This document shows positions 6,677-14,495 of a stretch of 16,851 bases of DNA, piece after piece. Location of the stretch: assembly GCA_018334615.1 (NCBI GenBank), contig JAGXLP010000013.1:1-16851 (forward strand), given 5' to 3'. Origin of the DNA: Candidatus Bipolaricaulota bacterium (GTDB lineage Bacteria; Bipolaricaulota; Bipolaricaulia; M55B111). The notes under the pieces are model-generated. The model saw only the letters and a list, made by a program, of their open reading frames with translations. It made no database searches and was not told the DNA's origin. Every line of letters begins with the position of its first letter. The stretch's first letter is position 1. The position numbers were made by a program, and so were the translations under genes.

Positions 6677-6701
6677 ACGACCCCATTTTTTAACGTACGA
6701 T
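6673..6701 (+). promoter_or_regulatory. Weak candidate promoter for the carrier-protein gene
   Basis: TTGAAC (6673-6678), overlapping the dnaA stop, is separated by 17 bp from TACGAT (6696-6701). GATAAT at 6699-6704 is an alternative -10 with a 20-bp spacer. A GCGGAA/TTCCGC inverted repeat follows at about 6709-6738. Confidence 0.28.
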
Positions 6702-6791
6702 AATTATAGCGGAATCTCGGAATAATTCTGCTTTCCGCTCTAGCAATCGGAAAATACTCAGCATTTGGCAGGGCTGGTGATCAAGACCTTC

Positions 6792-7034
6792 ATGAGCGAA
6801 ACATATGACCTATCCGTACCTGAGTTTGGTAAGGCCAGCGAAATAAACCTGGTGGAATGGAAAGTGGCCCCCGGCGATAGTGTTGAAGAAGGTATGGAAC
6901 TAGTTGAAGTTGAAACGATGAAATCTACTTTTTCAGTTGAGGCTCCAGTCGACGGGAAGGTTATTCAAATTCTCGTCGATCAGGGGGGAAAGGTAGAAGC
7001 GGGAGATAAGCTTGCAGTTATAAAATCTAGCTAG
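6792..7034 (+). CDS. Single-domain biotinyl/lipoyl carrier protein
   Basis: An 80-residue protein that is one complete biotinyl/lipoyl beta-barrel domain: LSVPEFGKASEINLVEWKV, PGDSVEEGMELVEVETMK, and a mirrored half with APVDGKVIQILV and VEAGDKLAVI. The modified lysine would be K44 in VETMKS. This motif lies between the lipoyl ETDKA and biotinyl EAMKM types, so the cofactor cannot be told. Such domains carry an acyl, carboxyl or methylamine group between active sites of a larger enzyme, but no carboxylase or dehydrogenase gene is near. An upstream TTG at 6765 (89 residues) and GTG at 6777 are also in frame. The ATG at 6792 is preferred because it gives a normal domain start, though no clear ribosome site decides it. 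Confidence 0.78.
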   Translation: MSETYDLSVPEFGKASEINLVEWKVAPGDSVEEGMELVEVETMKSTFSVEAPVDGKVIQILVDQGGKVEAGDKLAVIKSS

Positions 7035-7059
7035 TTCTTATTAGATACTGGTAGTCAAA

Positions 7060-7158
7060 ATGTATTTTTTAATTTCTGAAGGAGGTGGTTTTGAAAAGTC
7101 ACTTACGTTCCATAGAATTGATTTAACTGCTTTAAGATGGGGCGATTATTCAATTTAA
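7060..7158 (+). CDS. Possible leader peptide region upstream of the binding-protein gene
   Basis: Two overlapping short frames lie in the leader of the 7174 gene. One starts TTG at 7091 and codes for an 11-residue peptide (MKSHLRSIELI) ending with TAA at 7124-7126; it has the strongest ribosome site in the window, GAAGGAGGTGG at 7078-7088. The other runs from ATG 7060 to TAA 7158 (32 residues) without a clear site. No regulatory codon run or terminator is visible. A leader peptide or a ribosome stand-by site are both possible, and neither frame is certain to be translated. Confidence 0.28.
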   Translation: MYFLISEGGGFEKSLTFHRIDLTALRWGDYSI

Positions 7159-7173
7159 AATAGGAGGGAAATT

Positions 7174-8376
7174 ATGAATTCAAACAGATTTTTAACTATA
7201 TCTTTAGTATTTGTCCTGAGTTTAATTTTATCGGTCGGTCTTTTTGTCAATTGTTTCGCACAAGAAGAAGGGGAAACCTATCGGATCGGTCTGGTTTTTG
7301 ACGTGGGTGGAAAGGGAGACAAGAGTTTTAACGACTCCGCCTATCGTGGACTGGAATGGTCTAAAAATGGAAGTGACGAGTTTGAAGGGTTTGAGGCACT
7401 TCCGATCAACTTCACTTCCATAGAGCCAGGTTCTGGAGGAGCCGGTCGGGAAGACGCGATGAGGATGATGGCTTCTCAGGGATTCGACCTCGTAATCGGT
7501 GTGGGTTTTCTCTTTTCCGATAGCGCAAGATCTCTGGCCGAGGAATTTTCAAATATAAACTTTGCCGTAGTCGACTACACACCGGGTGGGGAAGAAATTC
7601 CTTCCAACCTTAGGGGTCTGTCTTTCCCCGAACAGCAAGGTTCCTTCCTTGTCGGAGCTTTGGCAGCAATGAAGACCAAGACTAATAAAGTCGGTTTCGT
7701 AGGCGGAATGAAAATACCCTTGATCAAAAAGTTTGAAGCTGGCTTTAAGTCGGGCGTCTGGTACGTTGATCCCGACCTTGAGATTTCTACAAAGTACGTG
7801 GGAACCACAGGCGAGGCGTTTGCCAATCCAGCTAAGGGAAAGGAAATCGCAAAGGCCATGTACGGCGACGACGTGGACGTAATATATCACGCAGCTGGCC
7901 TTTCCGGTTCTGGCGTAATTGAAGCTGCTGCTGAAACGGGTAATTACGCAATCGGCGTAGACTCCGATCAGGATTATATGGCTCCCGGGCACGTCCTTAC
8001 CAGCATGCTCAAGCGCGTCGATGTTGCCGTTTACAAGACAGTAAGAGACGTTGTAAACGGAGAATTTGAAGGTGGTGTAGATATGCAGTTTGGCCTGGCC
8101 GAAGACGGAGTAGGTTACGCAATTGACGTCTTCAACCGTGTGGAAGAGTTCCCGGAACAGGTTGAGCAACTGCAGAATGAAGGTACGGTTACTCTTCCTG
8201 CTCTGGGCGAGACGCAGATTTCACCCAAACGGATAGACCAACTGCCGACCGAAAACCTTTTGACGGACAGCATGGTCGCCAGGGCCAACGAGTTGAAACG
8301 GCAGATAATCGAGGGGCAGTTTACTGTACCAGCTGATCCCAGCAACGTCACTCCTGAAGATCCGGTTCAAAGATAA
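7174..8376 (+). CDS. BMP/PnrA-family nucleoside-binding protein of an ABC importer
   Basis: A 400-residue basic-membrane-protein (BMP/Med/PnrA) family substrate-binding protein, which captures nucleosides outside the cytoplasmic membrane and passes them to the permeases encoded downstream. The signal peptide covers about residues 1-29. C27 follows FVN, a poor lipobox, so cleavage after CFA by signal peptidase I is as likely as a lipoprotein. Family features are IGLVFDVGGKGDKSFNDSA (38-56), FDLVIGVGF, VGFVGGMKIPLIKKFEAGF, IYHAAGLSGSGVIEAA and AIGVDSDQDYM. The start has AGGAGGG seven bases upstream. The family also contains other purine ligands; nucleoside uptake is favoured by the phosphorylase gene in the same cluster. 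Exact ligand is not readable. Confidence 0.88.
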   Translation: MNSNRFLTISLVFVLSLILSVGLFVNCFAQEEGETYRIGLVFDVGGKGDKSFNDSAYRGLEWSKNGSDEFEGFEALPINFTSIEPGSGGAGREDAMRMMASQGFDLVIGVGFLFSDSARSLAEEFSNINFAVVDYTPGGEEIPSNLRGLSFPEQQGSFLVGALAAMKTKTNKVGFVGGMKIPLIKKFEAGFKSGVWYVDPDLEISTKYVGTTGEAFANPAKGKEIAKAMYGDDVDVIYHAAGLSGSGVIEAAAETGNYAIGVDSDQDYMAPGHVLTSMLKRVDVAVYKTVRDVVNGEFEGGVDMQFGLAEDGVGYAIDVFNRVEEFPEQVEQLQNEGTVTLPALGETQISPKRIDQLPTENLLTDSMVARANELKRQIIEGQFTVPADPSNVTPEDPVQR

Positions 8377-8397
8377 ATTGGACTTGATGGGAAAATA

Positions 8398-8433
8398 AAT
8401 GAGGACCCGGTAATACAACACCGGGTCCTCATT
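8398..8433 (+). terminator. Intra-operon stem-loop with perfect 13-bp stem
   Basis: AATGAGGACCCGG (8398-8410) and CCGGGTCCTCATT (8421-8433) enclose a 10-base loop. The following ATTATTATTATAA is T-rich but not a clean T-run. Placed 21 bases after the binding-protein stop and before the ATPase gene, it probably lets only part of transcription pass, or protects the 3' end of the binding-protein mRNA. Either gives more binding protein than ATPase, a common need in ABC importers. Confidence 0.8.
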
Positions 8434-8467
8434 ATTATTATAACCACTAAGCCAGAGGAGATTAACA

Positions 8468-10054
8468 TTGGAACAAGATAACCACTTACAGGCGGATCCC
8501 TTGATACGGATGAAGGGGATTACCAAGCGCTTTCCCGGCGTTCTGGCCAACGATTCGGTTGACTTTTCCGTAGGGGAAGGAGAAATTCACGCTCTCGTCG
8601 GCGAGAACGGAGCAGGGAAAACCACCCTGATGAAGATACTGTACGGTATATACTCTAAGGATAGCGGTCGGATATATTTTGAAGACGAGCTCGTCAATAT
8701 TGAAGATCCAAAAGCTGCCAGTGAACTTGGAATAGGAATGGTCCATCAGCACTTCATGCTTGTTCCTCCGCTTTCGGTGGTTGATAATATTACTCTCGGT
8801 AGTGAAATTGCCAACCGAGGAATACTCGACAGAGAAGAAGGTAAAAAGAGGATCAAGGAGCTCGCGAACGACATAGGGTTTGACATAGACCCGGAAGCAA
8901 CGGTCGCAGACCTCTCCGTCGGGGTCCGACAGAGAATTGAGATACTCAAAGTGCTCTTCCGGGAGGCGGAAGTGCTTATCCTCGACGAACCCACTGCAGT
9001 ACTTACACCCCAGGAAGTAGAAAGTCTCTATAATATCCTTAACAACCTTCAGGAACAGGGTAAGACCATAATATTCATTACCCATAAACTTAATGAAGTG
9101 ATGGATCTGGCCGATAGGGTAACGGTAATGAGGGACGGAAAGGAAGTCGGGACGAAAGAAATACAGAAAACTTCCAAGAATGAACTTGCCAATATGATGG
9201 TTGGTAGAGAAGTACTGCTGAGGGTGGAAAAGGAAAAGGCAGAACGAGGAGAGGAGCTAATTCGAGCGAAAAACCTGACCGTTACTAACGACAAAGGAGT
9301 GAATATCGTCGAGGATATCTCCTTTTCAATCCGGGAAGGGGAAGTATTTGGAGTAGCCGGTGTCCAGGGCAATGGACAGACAGAACTTATCGAGGCGTTG
9401 ACCGGAATAGACGATTTTTCTTCGGGAACGGTTGAAGTTAATGGTTCTAACATAACGGATGCAGACGGTCAGGAGCTTCGGGAAGAGGGTATTGGCCATA
9501 TTCCCGAGGACAGGCTGGATCGGGGAATGATCACGGAGTTTACGGTGACGGAGAACTTCGTCCTCGGTTACCATACGTTCGAGCGTTACTCCAGTCGGCT
9601 CTTTTTGAAATTAAAGGAGATGGACAGACATGCCGAGGAGGCCGTAGAGGAATTTGACATAAAAACTCCGTCCGTAAAAACGCTCGGCGAGAGCCTCTCC
9701 GGGGGAAACCAACAAAAGCTAATCGTCGCCAGGGAACTTTCTCAGCAGCCGAAACTGCTTGTTGCCGCCCAACCCACCAGGGGAATAGATGTAGGGGCAA
9801 TCGAGTTCGTCCACGAGCGTTTGATGAAAGAGAGGGCTAGAGGAAAGGGCCTACTGCTGGTCTCGTCCGAGCTGGACGAGATAATGTCTCTGAGCGATAG
9901 AATAGCGGTGATGTACGAGGGTGAATTTACCGCGGTCTTCGACTCTGACGAGACGACGAAGGAGGAGTTGGGGGTCTACATGACCGGTTCTCAGCGACAG
10001 GATACTGAAGAGGTCCGTCGGAAAGCTCTGGGCAAGGTTTCTCTTACGGAATGA
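8468..10054 (+). CDS. Nucleoside ABC transporter, tandem ATP-binding protein
   Basis: A 528-residue protein with two fused ABC domains of the sugar/nucleoside (CUT2/RbsA-like) type that powers import. Domain 1 has Walker A GENGAGKT (45-52), Q-loop MVHQHFMLVP, signature LSVGVRQ (149-155) and Walker B VLILDEP (169-175). Domain 2 has a degenerate Walker A GVQGNGQT (298-305), signature LSGGNQQ (410-416) and the LLVAAQPTRGID segment in which the catalytic Glu is Gln, as is normal in this family, so only site 1 should hydrolyse ATP strongly. The TTG start is chosen for its AGAGGAG site at normal distance; an internal ATG at 8510 is less likely. The permease gene follows after nine bases. Confidence 0.92.
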   Translation: MEQDNHLQADPLIRMKGITKRFPGVLANDSVDFSVGEGEIHALVGENGAGKTTLMKILYGIYSKDSGRIYFEDELVNIEDPKAASELGIGMVHQHFMLVPPLSVVDNITLGSEIANRGILDREEGKKRIKELANDIGFDIDPEATVADLSVGVRQRIEILKVLFREAEVLILDEPTAVLTPQEVESLYNILNNLQEQGKTIIFITHKLNEVMDLADRVTVMRDGKEVGTKEIQKTSKNELANMMVGREVLLRVEKEKAERGEELIRAKNLTVTNDKGVNIVEDISFSIREGEVFGVAGVQGNGQTELIEALTGIDDFSSGTVEVNGSNITDADGQELREEGIGHIPEDRLDRGMITEFTVTENFVLGYHTFERYSSRLFLKLKEMDRHAEEAVEEFDIKTPSVKTLGESLSGGNQQKLIVARELSQQPKLLVAAQPTRGIDVGAIEFVHERLMKERARGKGLLLVSSELDEIMSLSDRIAVMYEGEFTAVFDSDETTKEELGVYMTGSQRQDTEEVRRKALGKVSLTE

Positions 10055-10063
10055 TTTAATTCT

Positions 10064-11155
10064 ATGAACAGTGAAAGAAGAAGAGAACTTTTATTTAACC
10101 TATTGTTGAACGGTGCCGCCCCGCTAATCGCCATTTTGATAGCCTTTGCAATTGGCGGATTAGTAATTACCTTTCTTGGTACCAACCCGTTCGCGTTCTT
10201 CTCCAAAATGCTCGACCTGAACTTCGGCTCTATGCGGGGAGTAAGCCAGATGATTTACCGTGCCACCCCCTATTTCTTTACGGCAATGGCGCTCTCGTTT
10301 GCCTTCAAAGCAGGACTATTTAACATTGGTGCCGAAGGCCAAATGTTTATCGGAGGCCTCGCCCTGGCCTGGGTTGGTTTTACCTTTACTTGGCTACCTT
10401 TTCCGATTCTGTTTGTTCTTTGCCTGGTTGCGGGTTTTTTGGGTGGTGCTCTCTGGGGGGCGATACCTGGCTATTTAAAAGTCAAGCGAGGAGCTCATGA
10501 AGTCATTACCACGATCATGATGAACTTCATAGCTGTTGCCATGGTTCAGTACATCGTTCAGAACCACTTCATGGATCCGGACTGGGGAATTCCTCATACG
10601 CCGTCTGTGGCGAAAGGAGCTTATGCGCCGAGCTTGAGCGCTATCATCCCCTGGTTTCCTCAGGGTACCCGGGCTAATATCATGTTCCTGGTGGCCATTA
10701 TCCTCGCGGGGCTGACGTTAGTGCTGCTTCAGCGAACGAAACTTGGCTACGAAATCAGAGCCACCGGCCTAAATCCGAGTTCCGCCGAATACGCGGGGAT
10801 TAATATATCAAGCCGAACAGTTATGACGATGGCAATCAGTGGGGGCTTTGCCGGTATGGCAACCGCGAACTTCGTCCTGGGGCCGGGAAGCCATTACTTT
10901 CTGAAAAGCGAATACGGAGGAATAGGTTTTTCCGGAATTGCGGTTGGGCTGCTAGGGAGGAATAACCCTCTGGGGGTTATACTCGCTGCGGTTCTCTTCG
11001 GGTTTTTGGAGAATGGAGCTCTGGGTGTACAGCTCTACTTTCCAAACGTCCCCCGGCAGATCGTGGAGATCATGCAGGCAATCATATTAATCACGCTCGT
11101 CATAGTTCTTGAGCTCGCTAGAAAATTCCTAAAAAGATTACAAAAGAGGGGTTAA
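10064..11155 (+). CDS. Nucleoside ABC transporter permease 1 (BPD_transp_2 family)
   Basis: A 363-residue polytopic membrane protein with about eight to ten hydrophobic segments. Family motifs are FKAGLFNIGAEGQMFIGG, KRGAHEVITTIMMNFIA and YEIRATGLNPSSAEYAGIN, the last being the cytoplasmic loop that couples to the ATPase. With the second permease it would form the membrane channel. It resembles YufP/NupB-type permeases. Start ATG 10064 has only a weak ribosome site, and nine bases separate it from the ATPase stop, consistent with coupled translation. It is slightly longer than the second permease because of an extra N-terminal helix, as is usual in this family. Confidence 0.9.
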   Translation: MNSERRRELLFNLLLNGAAPLIAILIAFAIGGLVITFLGTNPFAFFSKMLDLNFGSMRGVSQMIYRATPYFFTAMALSFAFKAGLFNIGAEGQMFIGGLALAWVGFTFTWLPFPILFVLCLVAGFLGGALWGAIPGYLKVKRGAHEVITTIMMNFIAVAMVQYIVQNHFMDPDWGIPHTPSVAKGAYAPSLSAIIPWFPQGTRANIMFLVAIILAGLTLVLLQRTKLGYEIRATGLNPSSAEYAGINISSRTVMTMAISGGFAGMATANFVLGPGSHYFLKSEYGGIGFSGIAVGLLGRNNPLGVILAAVLFGFLENGALGVQLYFPNVPRQIVEIMQAIILITLVIVLELARKFLKRLQKRG

Positions 11156-11156
11156 C

Positions 11157-12038
11157 GTGGACTGGCTAACGAACATATTTGCAATTTCAACCCTGTTAGC
11201 GACGATCAGGATGGCTGTACCGATTTCCCTGGCCGCCCTCGGTGGATTGTTTTCCGAAAGTACGGGAGTAATAAATATAGCCCTGGAAGGAATCATCCTT
11301 ATGGGTGCGTTTGCCGGAACTATCGTCACGAACACAACCGGTAGTCCTTTACTGGGTTTGATCATGGCGGTCGTTGCGGGTATAGGTATGGCATTGATCC
11401 ACGCCATTGCAAGCGTGACCTTCAAGGCCAATCATATAATTAGCGGGGTAGCGCTAAACTTATTTGCTACTGGAGTTACATTCTTCCTCGCCCTGGTGCT
11501 AACCGGGGGTTCACAGATATCCGTTGAGAGTTCCCTGCCGAAATTTCTGGGATTATCGCCCGTGATCTACGTCACCGTGGCGATATTTTTCTTCTCCGGT
11601 TTCTTTCTCTACAAAACGAAACTTGGCCTTCGGCTAAGGGCCACTGGTGAACACATGGCGGCAGTGGATAGTGTCGGAATTAGCGTGACCAAAATGCGAT
11701 ATCTGGGGGTTCTGGTTTCCGGGGCGCTGGCCGGTCTTGGCGGAGGATATCTCGCGATAGAGCAGGCAAATTTCTTTACCAAAGGAATGAGTGCCGGACG
11801 AGGCTTCATTGGCCTCGCCTCGATGATATTTGGTAAATGGACGCCCTGGGGAGCTGCCGGTGCTGCCTCGCTATTCGGGTTTTCCCAGGCACTTCAATTC
11901 AGGATTTCTATACCTTTCATCCCGGACGAATTCCTCCAGATGCTTCCATACCTGATTACAATTGCGGTTCTGGTGGGTGCGGTGGGCAGAGCGACGCCAC
12001 CTGCAGAAGACGGCAACCACTTCCTTAAAGAAGGTTAG
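11157..12038 (+). CDS. Nucleoside ABC transporter permease 2 (BPD_transp_2 family)
   Basis: A 293-residue polytopic membrane protein, the second half of the transport channel, resembling YufQ/NupC-type permeases. Visible motifs are LGGLFSESTGVINIALEGI, FKANHIISGVALNLFA and the coupling loop LGLRLRATGEHMAAVDSVGI, then GLGGGYLAIEQ and FIGLASMIFGKWTPWGA. It starts with GTG one base after the stop of permease 1, with AGAGGGG as ribosome site inside the previous gene. Five bases separate its stop from the phosphorylase ATG. The two permeases probably assemble as a heterodimer. Confidence 0.9.
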   Translation: MDWLTNIFAISTLLATIRMAVPISLAALGGLFSESTGVINIALEGIILMGAFAGTIVTNTTGSPLLGLIMAVVAGIGMALIHAIASVTFKANHIISGVALNLFATGVTFFLALVLTGGSQISVESSLPKFLGLSPVIYVTVAIFFFSGFFLYKTKLGLRLRATGEHMAAVDSVGISVTKMRYLGVLVSGALAGLGGGYLAIEQANFFTKGMSAGRGFIGLASMIFGKWTPWGAAGAASLFGFSQALQFRISIPFIPDEFLQMLPYLITIAVLVGAVGRATPPAEDGNHFLKEG

Positions 12039-12043
12039 GCGAA

Positions 12044-13348
12044 ATGAGATTCATAGACCTCCTTCTTAAGAAAAGGAACGGCGATAAGTTGGATCCAAAA
12101 GAAATTGAATTTCTGGTCCGGGAATACGTAGCTGGTAAGATCCCCGATTATCAGATGTCGGCTTTTCTCATGGCAATTTATTTTAACTCGTTGGATCACG
12201 AAGAGACAGCCTGGTTAACGGAAAGTATGGCTGCTTCCGGAGATACTCTTGATCTTTCCAGGATAGACGGGTTCAAGGTCGACAAGCACTCGAGCGGGGG
12301 CGTCGGGGACACTGTTTCTCTGATTCTTGTCCCTCTGGTGGCCACAACCGGGCTAAAAATAGGCAAACTCTCGGGTCGAGGTCTGGGGCACACGGGGGGA
12401 ACTATCGACAAGCTGGAGTCGATACCGGGGTTTCAGGTAGATTTGTCCAACGAGGACTTTCTGAGTGCGATAGAAAAAGAAGGTTTATCGATCATGGAAC
12501 ATACGGAAGAACTCGTTCCCGCCGATCAGAAGCTTTACGAATTGAGGGACCTTACAGGAACTGTCGAATCACTCCCGTTGATCATAAGCAGCATCATGAG
12601 TAAAAAGATTGCCTGTGGCCCGGATGGGGTTGTACTCGACATCAAAACAGGCAAGGGGGCGTTTATTAAGGACCTGGATCGAGCGGTAGAACTTGCCCGG
12701 GGCTGTGTGGATATCGGGGAAGAGGTTGGGTTGAACGTCTCGGCTTTGATAACGGACATGAATCAGCCATTAGGCAGGGCTGTGGGCAACGCCCTGGAGG
12801 TAGAACAGGCAATAAAGGTCCTGAAGGGTGAAGCCAAGGGTGATCTGAGGAAAGTTACTATAAACCTCACTGCGGAGCTATTACTTCAATCCCCGAAGGC
12901 GGCTTCGCTGGAGGAAGGACTGGAAATTGCCGAAGAGAAGTTATCCTCCGGTGAAGCCTTAGGAAAGTTTAGAACCATGGTTGAAAACCAGGGCGGAAAC
13001 CCTGAAATAATTGATGATACAAACCTGTTACCCCGGAGTGAAGGGAAAGTAGAAATCGGTGCTCCTTCCAGCGATTACGTCACGGAATTGGATGCCCTGG
13101 AAATCGGTAAGGCCGCAAATATTCTTGGAGCTGGTCGAAGCAAAAAGGGTGAAGAAATCGACCCTGCCGTGGGCATCGAATTGAACAAAAAACTTGGAGA
13201 AGAGGTTCAAAATGGTGAGCCTATCGCCTGGCTTCATTACAACGATCGAAGACAACTGGAAGAAGCTAAACACGTCGTGAAGGATGCCTTCATGTTCTCG
13301 GAATCCCCACTGGAGAAACCGTCGTTGATAAAGAAAAGGTTACGGTAG
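12044..13348 (+). CDS. pdp: Pyrimidine-nucleoside (thymidine) phosphorylase
   Basis: This enzyme splits uridine, thymidine or deoxyuridine with phosphate into base and (deoxy)ribose-1-phosphate in the cytoplasm. At 434 residues it has the standard length and the three-part layout: a small alpha domain, the phosphate-binding KHSSGGVGD loop (81-89), the family signature SGRGLGHTGGTIDKLE (110-125), and the pyrimidine-binding residues R168, S183 and K187 in YELRDL and ISSIMSKK, which match positions known from E. coli thymidine phosphorylase at an offset of three. Substrate preference between uridine and thymidine cannot be read, so deoA is an alternative name. It ends the importer operon, five bases after permease 2, so it would act directly on imported nucleosides. 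Confidence 0.92.
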   Translation: MRFIDLLLKKRNGDKLDPKEIEFLVREYVAGKIPDYQMSAFLMAIYFNSLDHEETAWLTESMAASGDTLDLSRIDGFKVDKHSSGGVGDTVSLILVPLVATTGLKIGKLSGRGLGHTGGTIDKLESIPGFQVDLSNEDFLSAIEKEGLSIMEHTEELVPADQKLYELRDLTGTVESLPLIISSIMSKKIACGPDGVVLDIKTGKGAFIKDLDRAVELARGCVDIGEEVGLNVSALITDMNQPLGRAVGNALEVEQAIKVLKGEAKGDLRKVTINLTAELLLQSPKAASLEEGLEIAEEKLSSGEALGKFRTMVENQGGNPEIIDDTNLLPRSEGKVEIGAPSSDYVTELDALEIGKAANILGAGRSKKGEEIDPAVGIELNKKLGEEVQNGEPIAWLHYNDRRQLEEAKHVVKDAFMFSESPLEKPSLIKKRLR

Positions 13349-13401
13349 CCGATCTTCCCTTCTCCCCTATGCTCCGTAACGAATACATCTTCAACCCGCG
13401 G

Positions 13402-13430
13402 TTGTACTCCTCATTTTACTAGAATATAAT
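13402..13430 (+). promoter_or_regulatory. Sigma-70-type promoter for htpX
   Basis: TTGTAC (13402-13407), 17 bp, perfect TATAAT (13425-13430). Transcription should begin near 13437, downstream of an in-frame TTG at 13431, which therefore cannot be the htpX start from this promoter. It shows that htpX is not simply the last gene of the nucleoside operon. Confidence 0.65.
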
Positions 13431-13469
13431 TTGTCGGAATCATATAAAGTACCTTATAGGGAGGAGAAA

Positions 13470-14456
13470 ATGAGTAACTTTAGGCTGAAGGCTGGGATGC
13501 TCGGTAGTGTCGCGTTAATAGTTGGGATTACCACGCTGGGCGCGGCCATATTGCTTAACGGCGTTCTTGGGTTGCACTTCGTCTGGACTCTTATATTTGT
13601 CATCCCTTTCTTCTTCATACAGTGGTACTTTGGCCCCAGGATAGTGGAGTATTCGATGAAGGTTCGGGAGGCACCCGAGGACGAATACCCGAATCTTCAC
13701 CGGAGGGTTGGGGAGTTATCTCGCAGGGCAGGAATAGATAAACCCAAAGTTATGATCTCCGATTTAGATATGCCGAACGCTTTTGCTTACGGTAATTTCT
13801 CCACGGGAAAGAAGGTGGCAGTGACCAGGGGTCTACTGGAAACGCTTGAGGATGAGGAAATAGAAGCTGTACTGGGGCACGAGCTCGGTCACGTAGTACA
13901 TAATGACGCCGAAGTCATGATGCTTCTGTCGATTCTTCCTGCAATATTTATGATGCTGGGCAGAACTCTACTCTGGTCTTCATTTCTTGGCGGTAGAAGA
14001 AGAAATGGTGGGGCATTAATTGTGGTCGCTCTTGGCGCCATGTTCTTTTACTTTCTTCTAAACCTGGCCATACTTTGGTTTTCTCGCCTGAGGGAGTATT
14101 ATGCCGATCAATTTAGCGCTGAGTCCATCTACGAGGGCTCAAGAAAACTCCAGGAGGGTCTGGCAAAGATAGAAAATAGGATGGCTCAGCTTAAAGAAAG
14201 ACAAACCAAAACCCGTCGAGCAGGTGCTGGGGCATCCAGTTCCGGAAATATGGGACTAAACCCTCTCGGTTCCGGGATGAAAGCACTATTTATTGCCGAC
14301 CCTGATACTGCCAGCTATAGCGGGCAACTGTCGGACAGGGAAATGGTAAATAAATACAAGAAACAGGAGCCCGGCCTGGGACAAAGGTTATTTGAGCTGT
14401 TTACCACTCATCCTGAACTTAGCAAGAGGCTTAAAGCTCTGGATAGTTATCGTTAG
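13470..14456 (+). CDS. htpX: HtpX-type M48 membrane zinc metalloprotease
   Basis: A 328-residue membrane protease that cuts damaged or misfolded membrane proteins. Two hydrophobic segments (about 11-33 and 36-54) precede the catalytic domain. The zinc site is HELGH in GHELGHVVHNDAE (H137, E138, H141) with the third ligand E209 in REYYADQFSAE. Two more hydrophobic stretches (about 149-172 and 181-205) lie between these motifs, as in HtpX. The C-terminal part has a basic linker and ends in a TTHPELSKRLKAL motif typical of M48 proteases. The ATG 13470 start is supported by GGGAGGAG a few bases upstream and by the promoter at 13402-13430. It is slightly longer than E. coli HtpX. Confidence 0.9.
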   Translation: MSNFRLKAGMLGSVALIVGITTLGAAILLNGVLGLHFVWTLIFVIPFFFIQWYFGPRIVEYSMKVREAPEDEYPNLHRRVGELSRRAGIDKPKVMISDLDMPNAFAYGNFSTGKKVAVTRGLLETLEDEEIEAVLGHELGHVVHNDAEVMMLLSILPAIFMMLGRTLLWSSFLGGRRRNGGALIVVALGAMFFYFLLNLAILWFSRLREYYADQFSAESIYEGSRKLQEGLAKIENRMAQLKERQTKTRRAGAGASSSGNMGLNPLGSGMKALFIADPDTASYSGQLSDREMVNKYKKQEPGLGQRLFELFTTHPELSKRLKALDSYR

Positions 14457-14495
14457 AGGTCTGAGAAAAAATTTATTCGAGTACTTCGCCAATTA

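Noticed and set aside
7035..7173. Purine riboswitch upstream of the nucleoside transporter operon
   Set aside because: The conserved loop and junction sequences of that riboswitch are absent, and no terminator or sequestering stem is visible.
13431..13469. Longer HtpX start at TTG 13431
   Set aside because: It directly follows the TATAAT box, so it would lie upstream of the transcript start; ATG 13470 has a strong ribosome site.
14457..14495. Bidirectional terminator between htpX and purB
   Set aside because: Only a weak CGAGTACTTCG foldback with three to four pairs is seen, though A/T-rich runs are present beside it.
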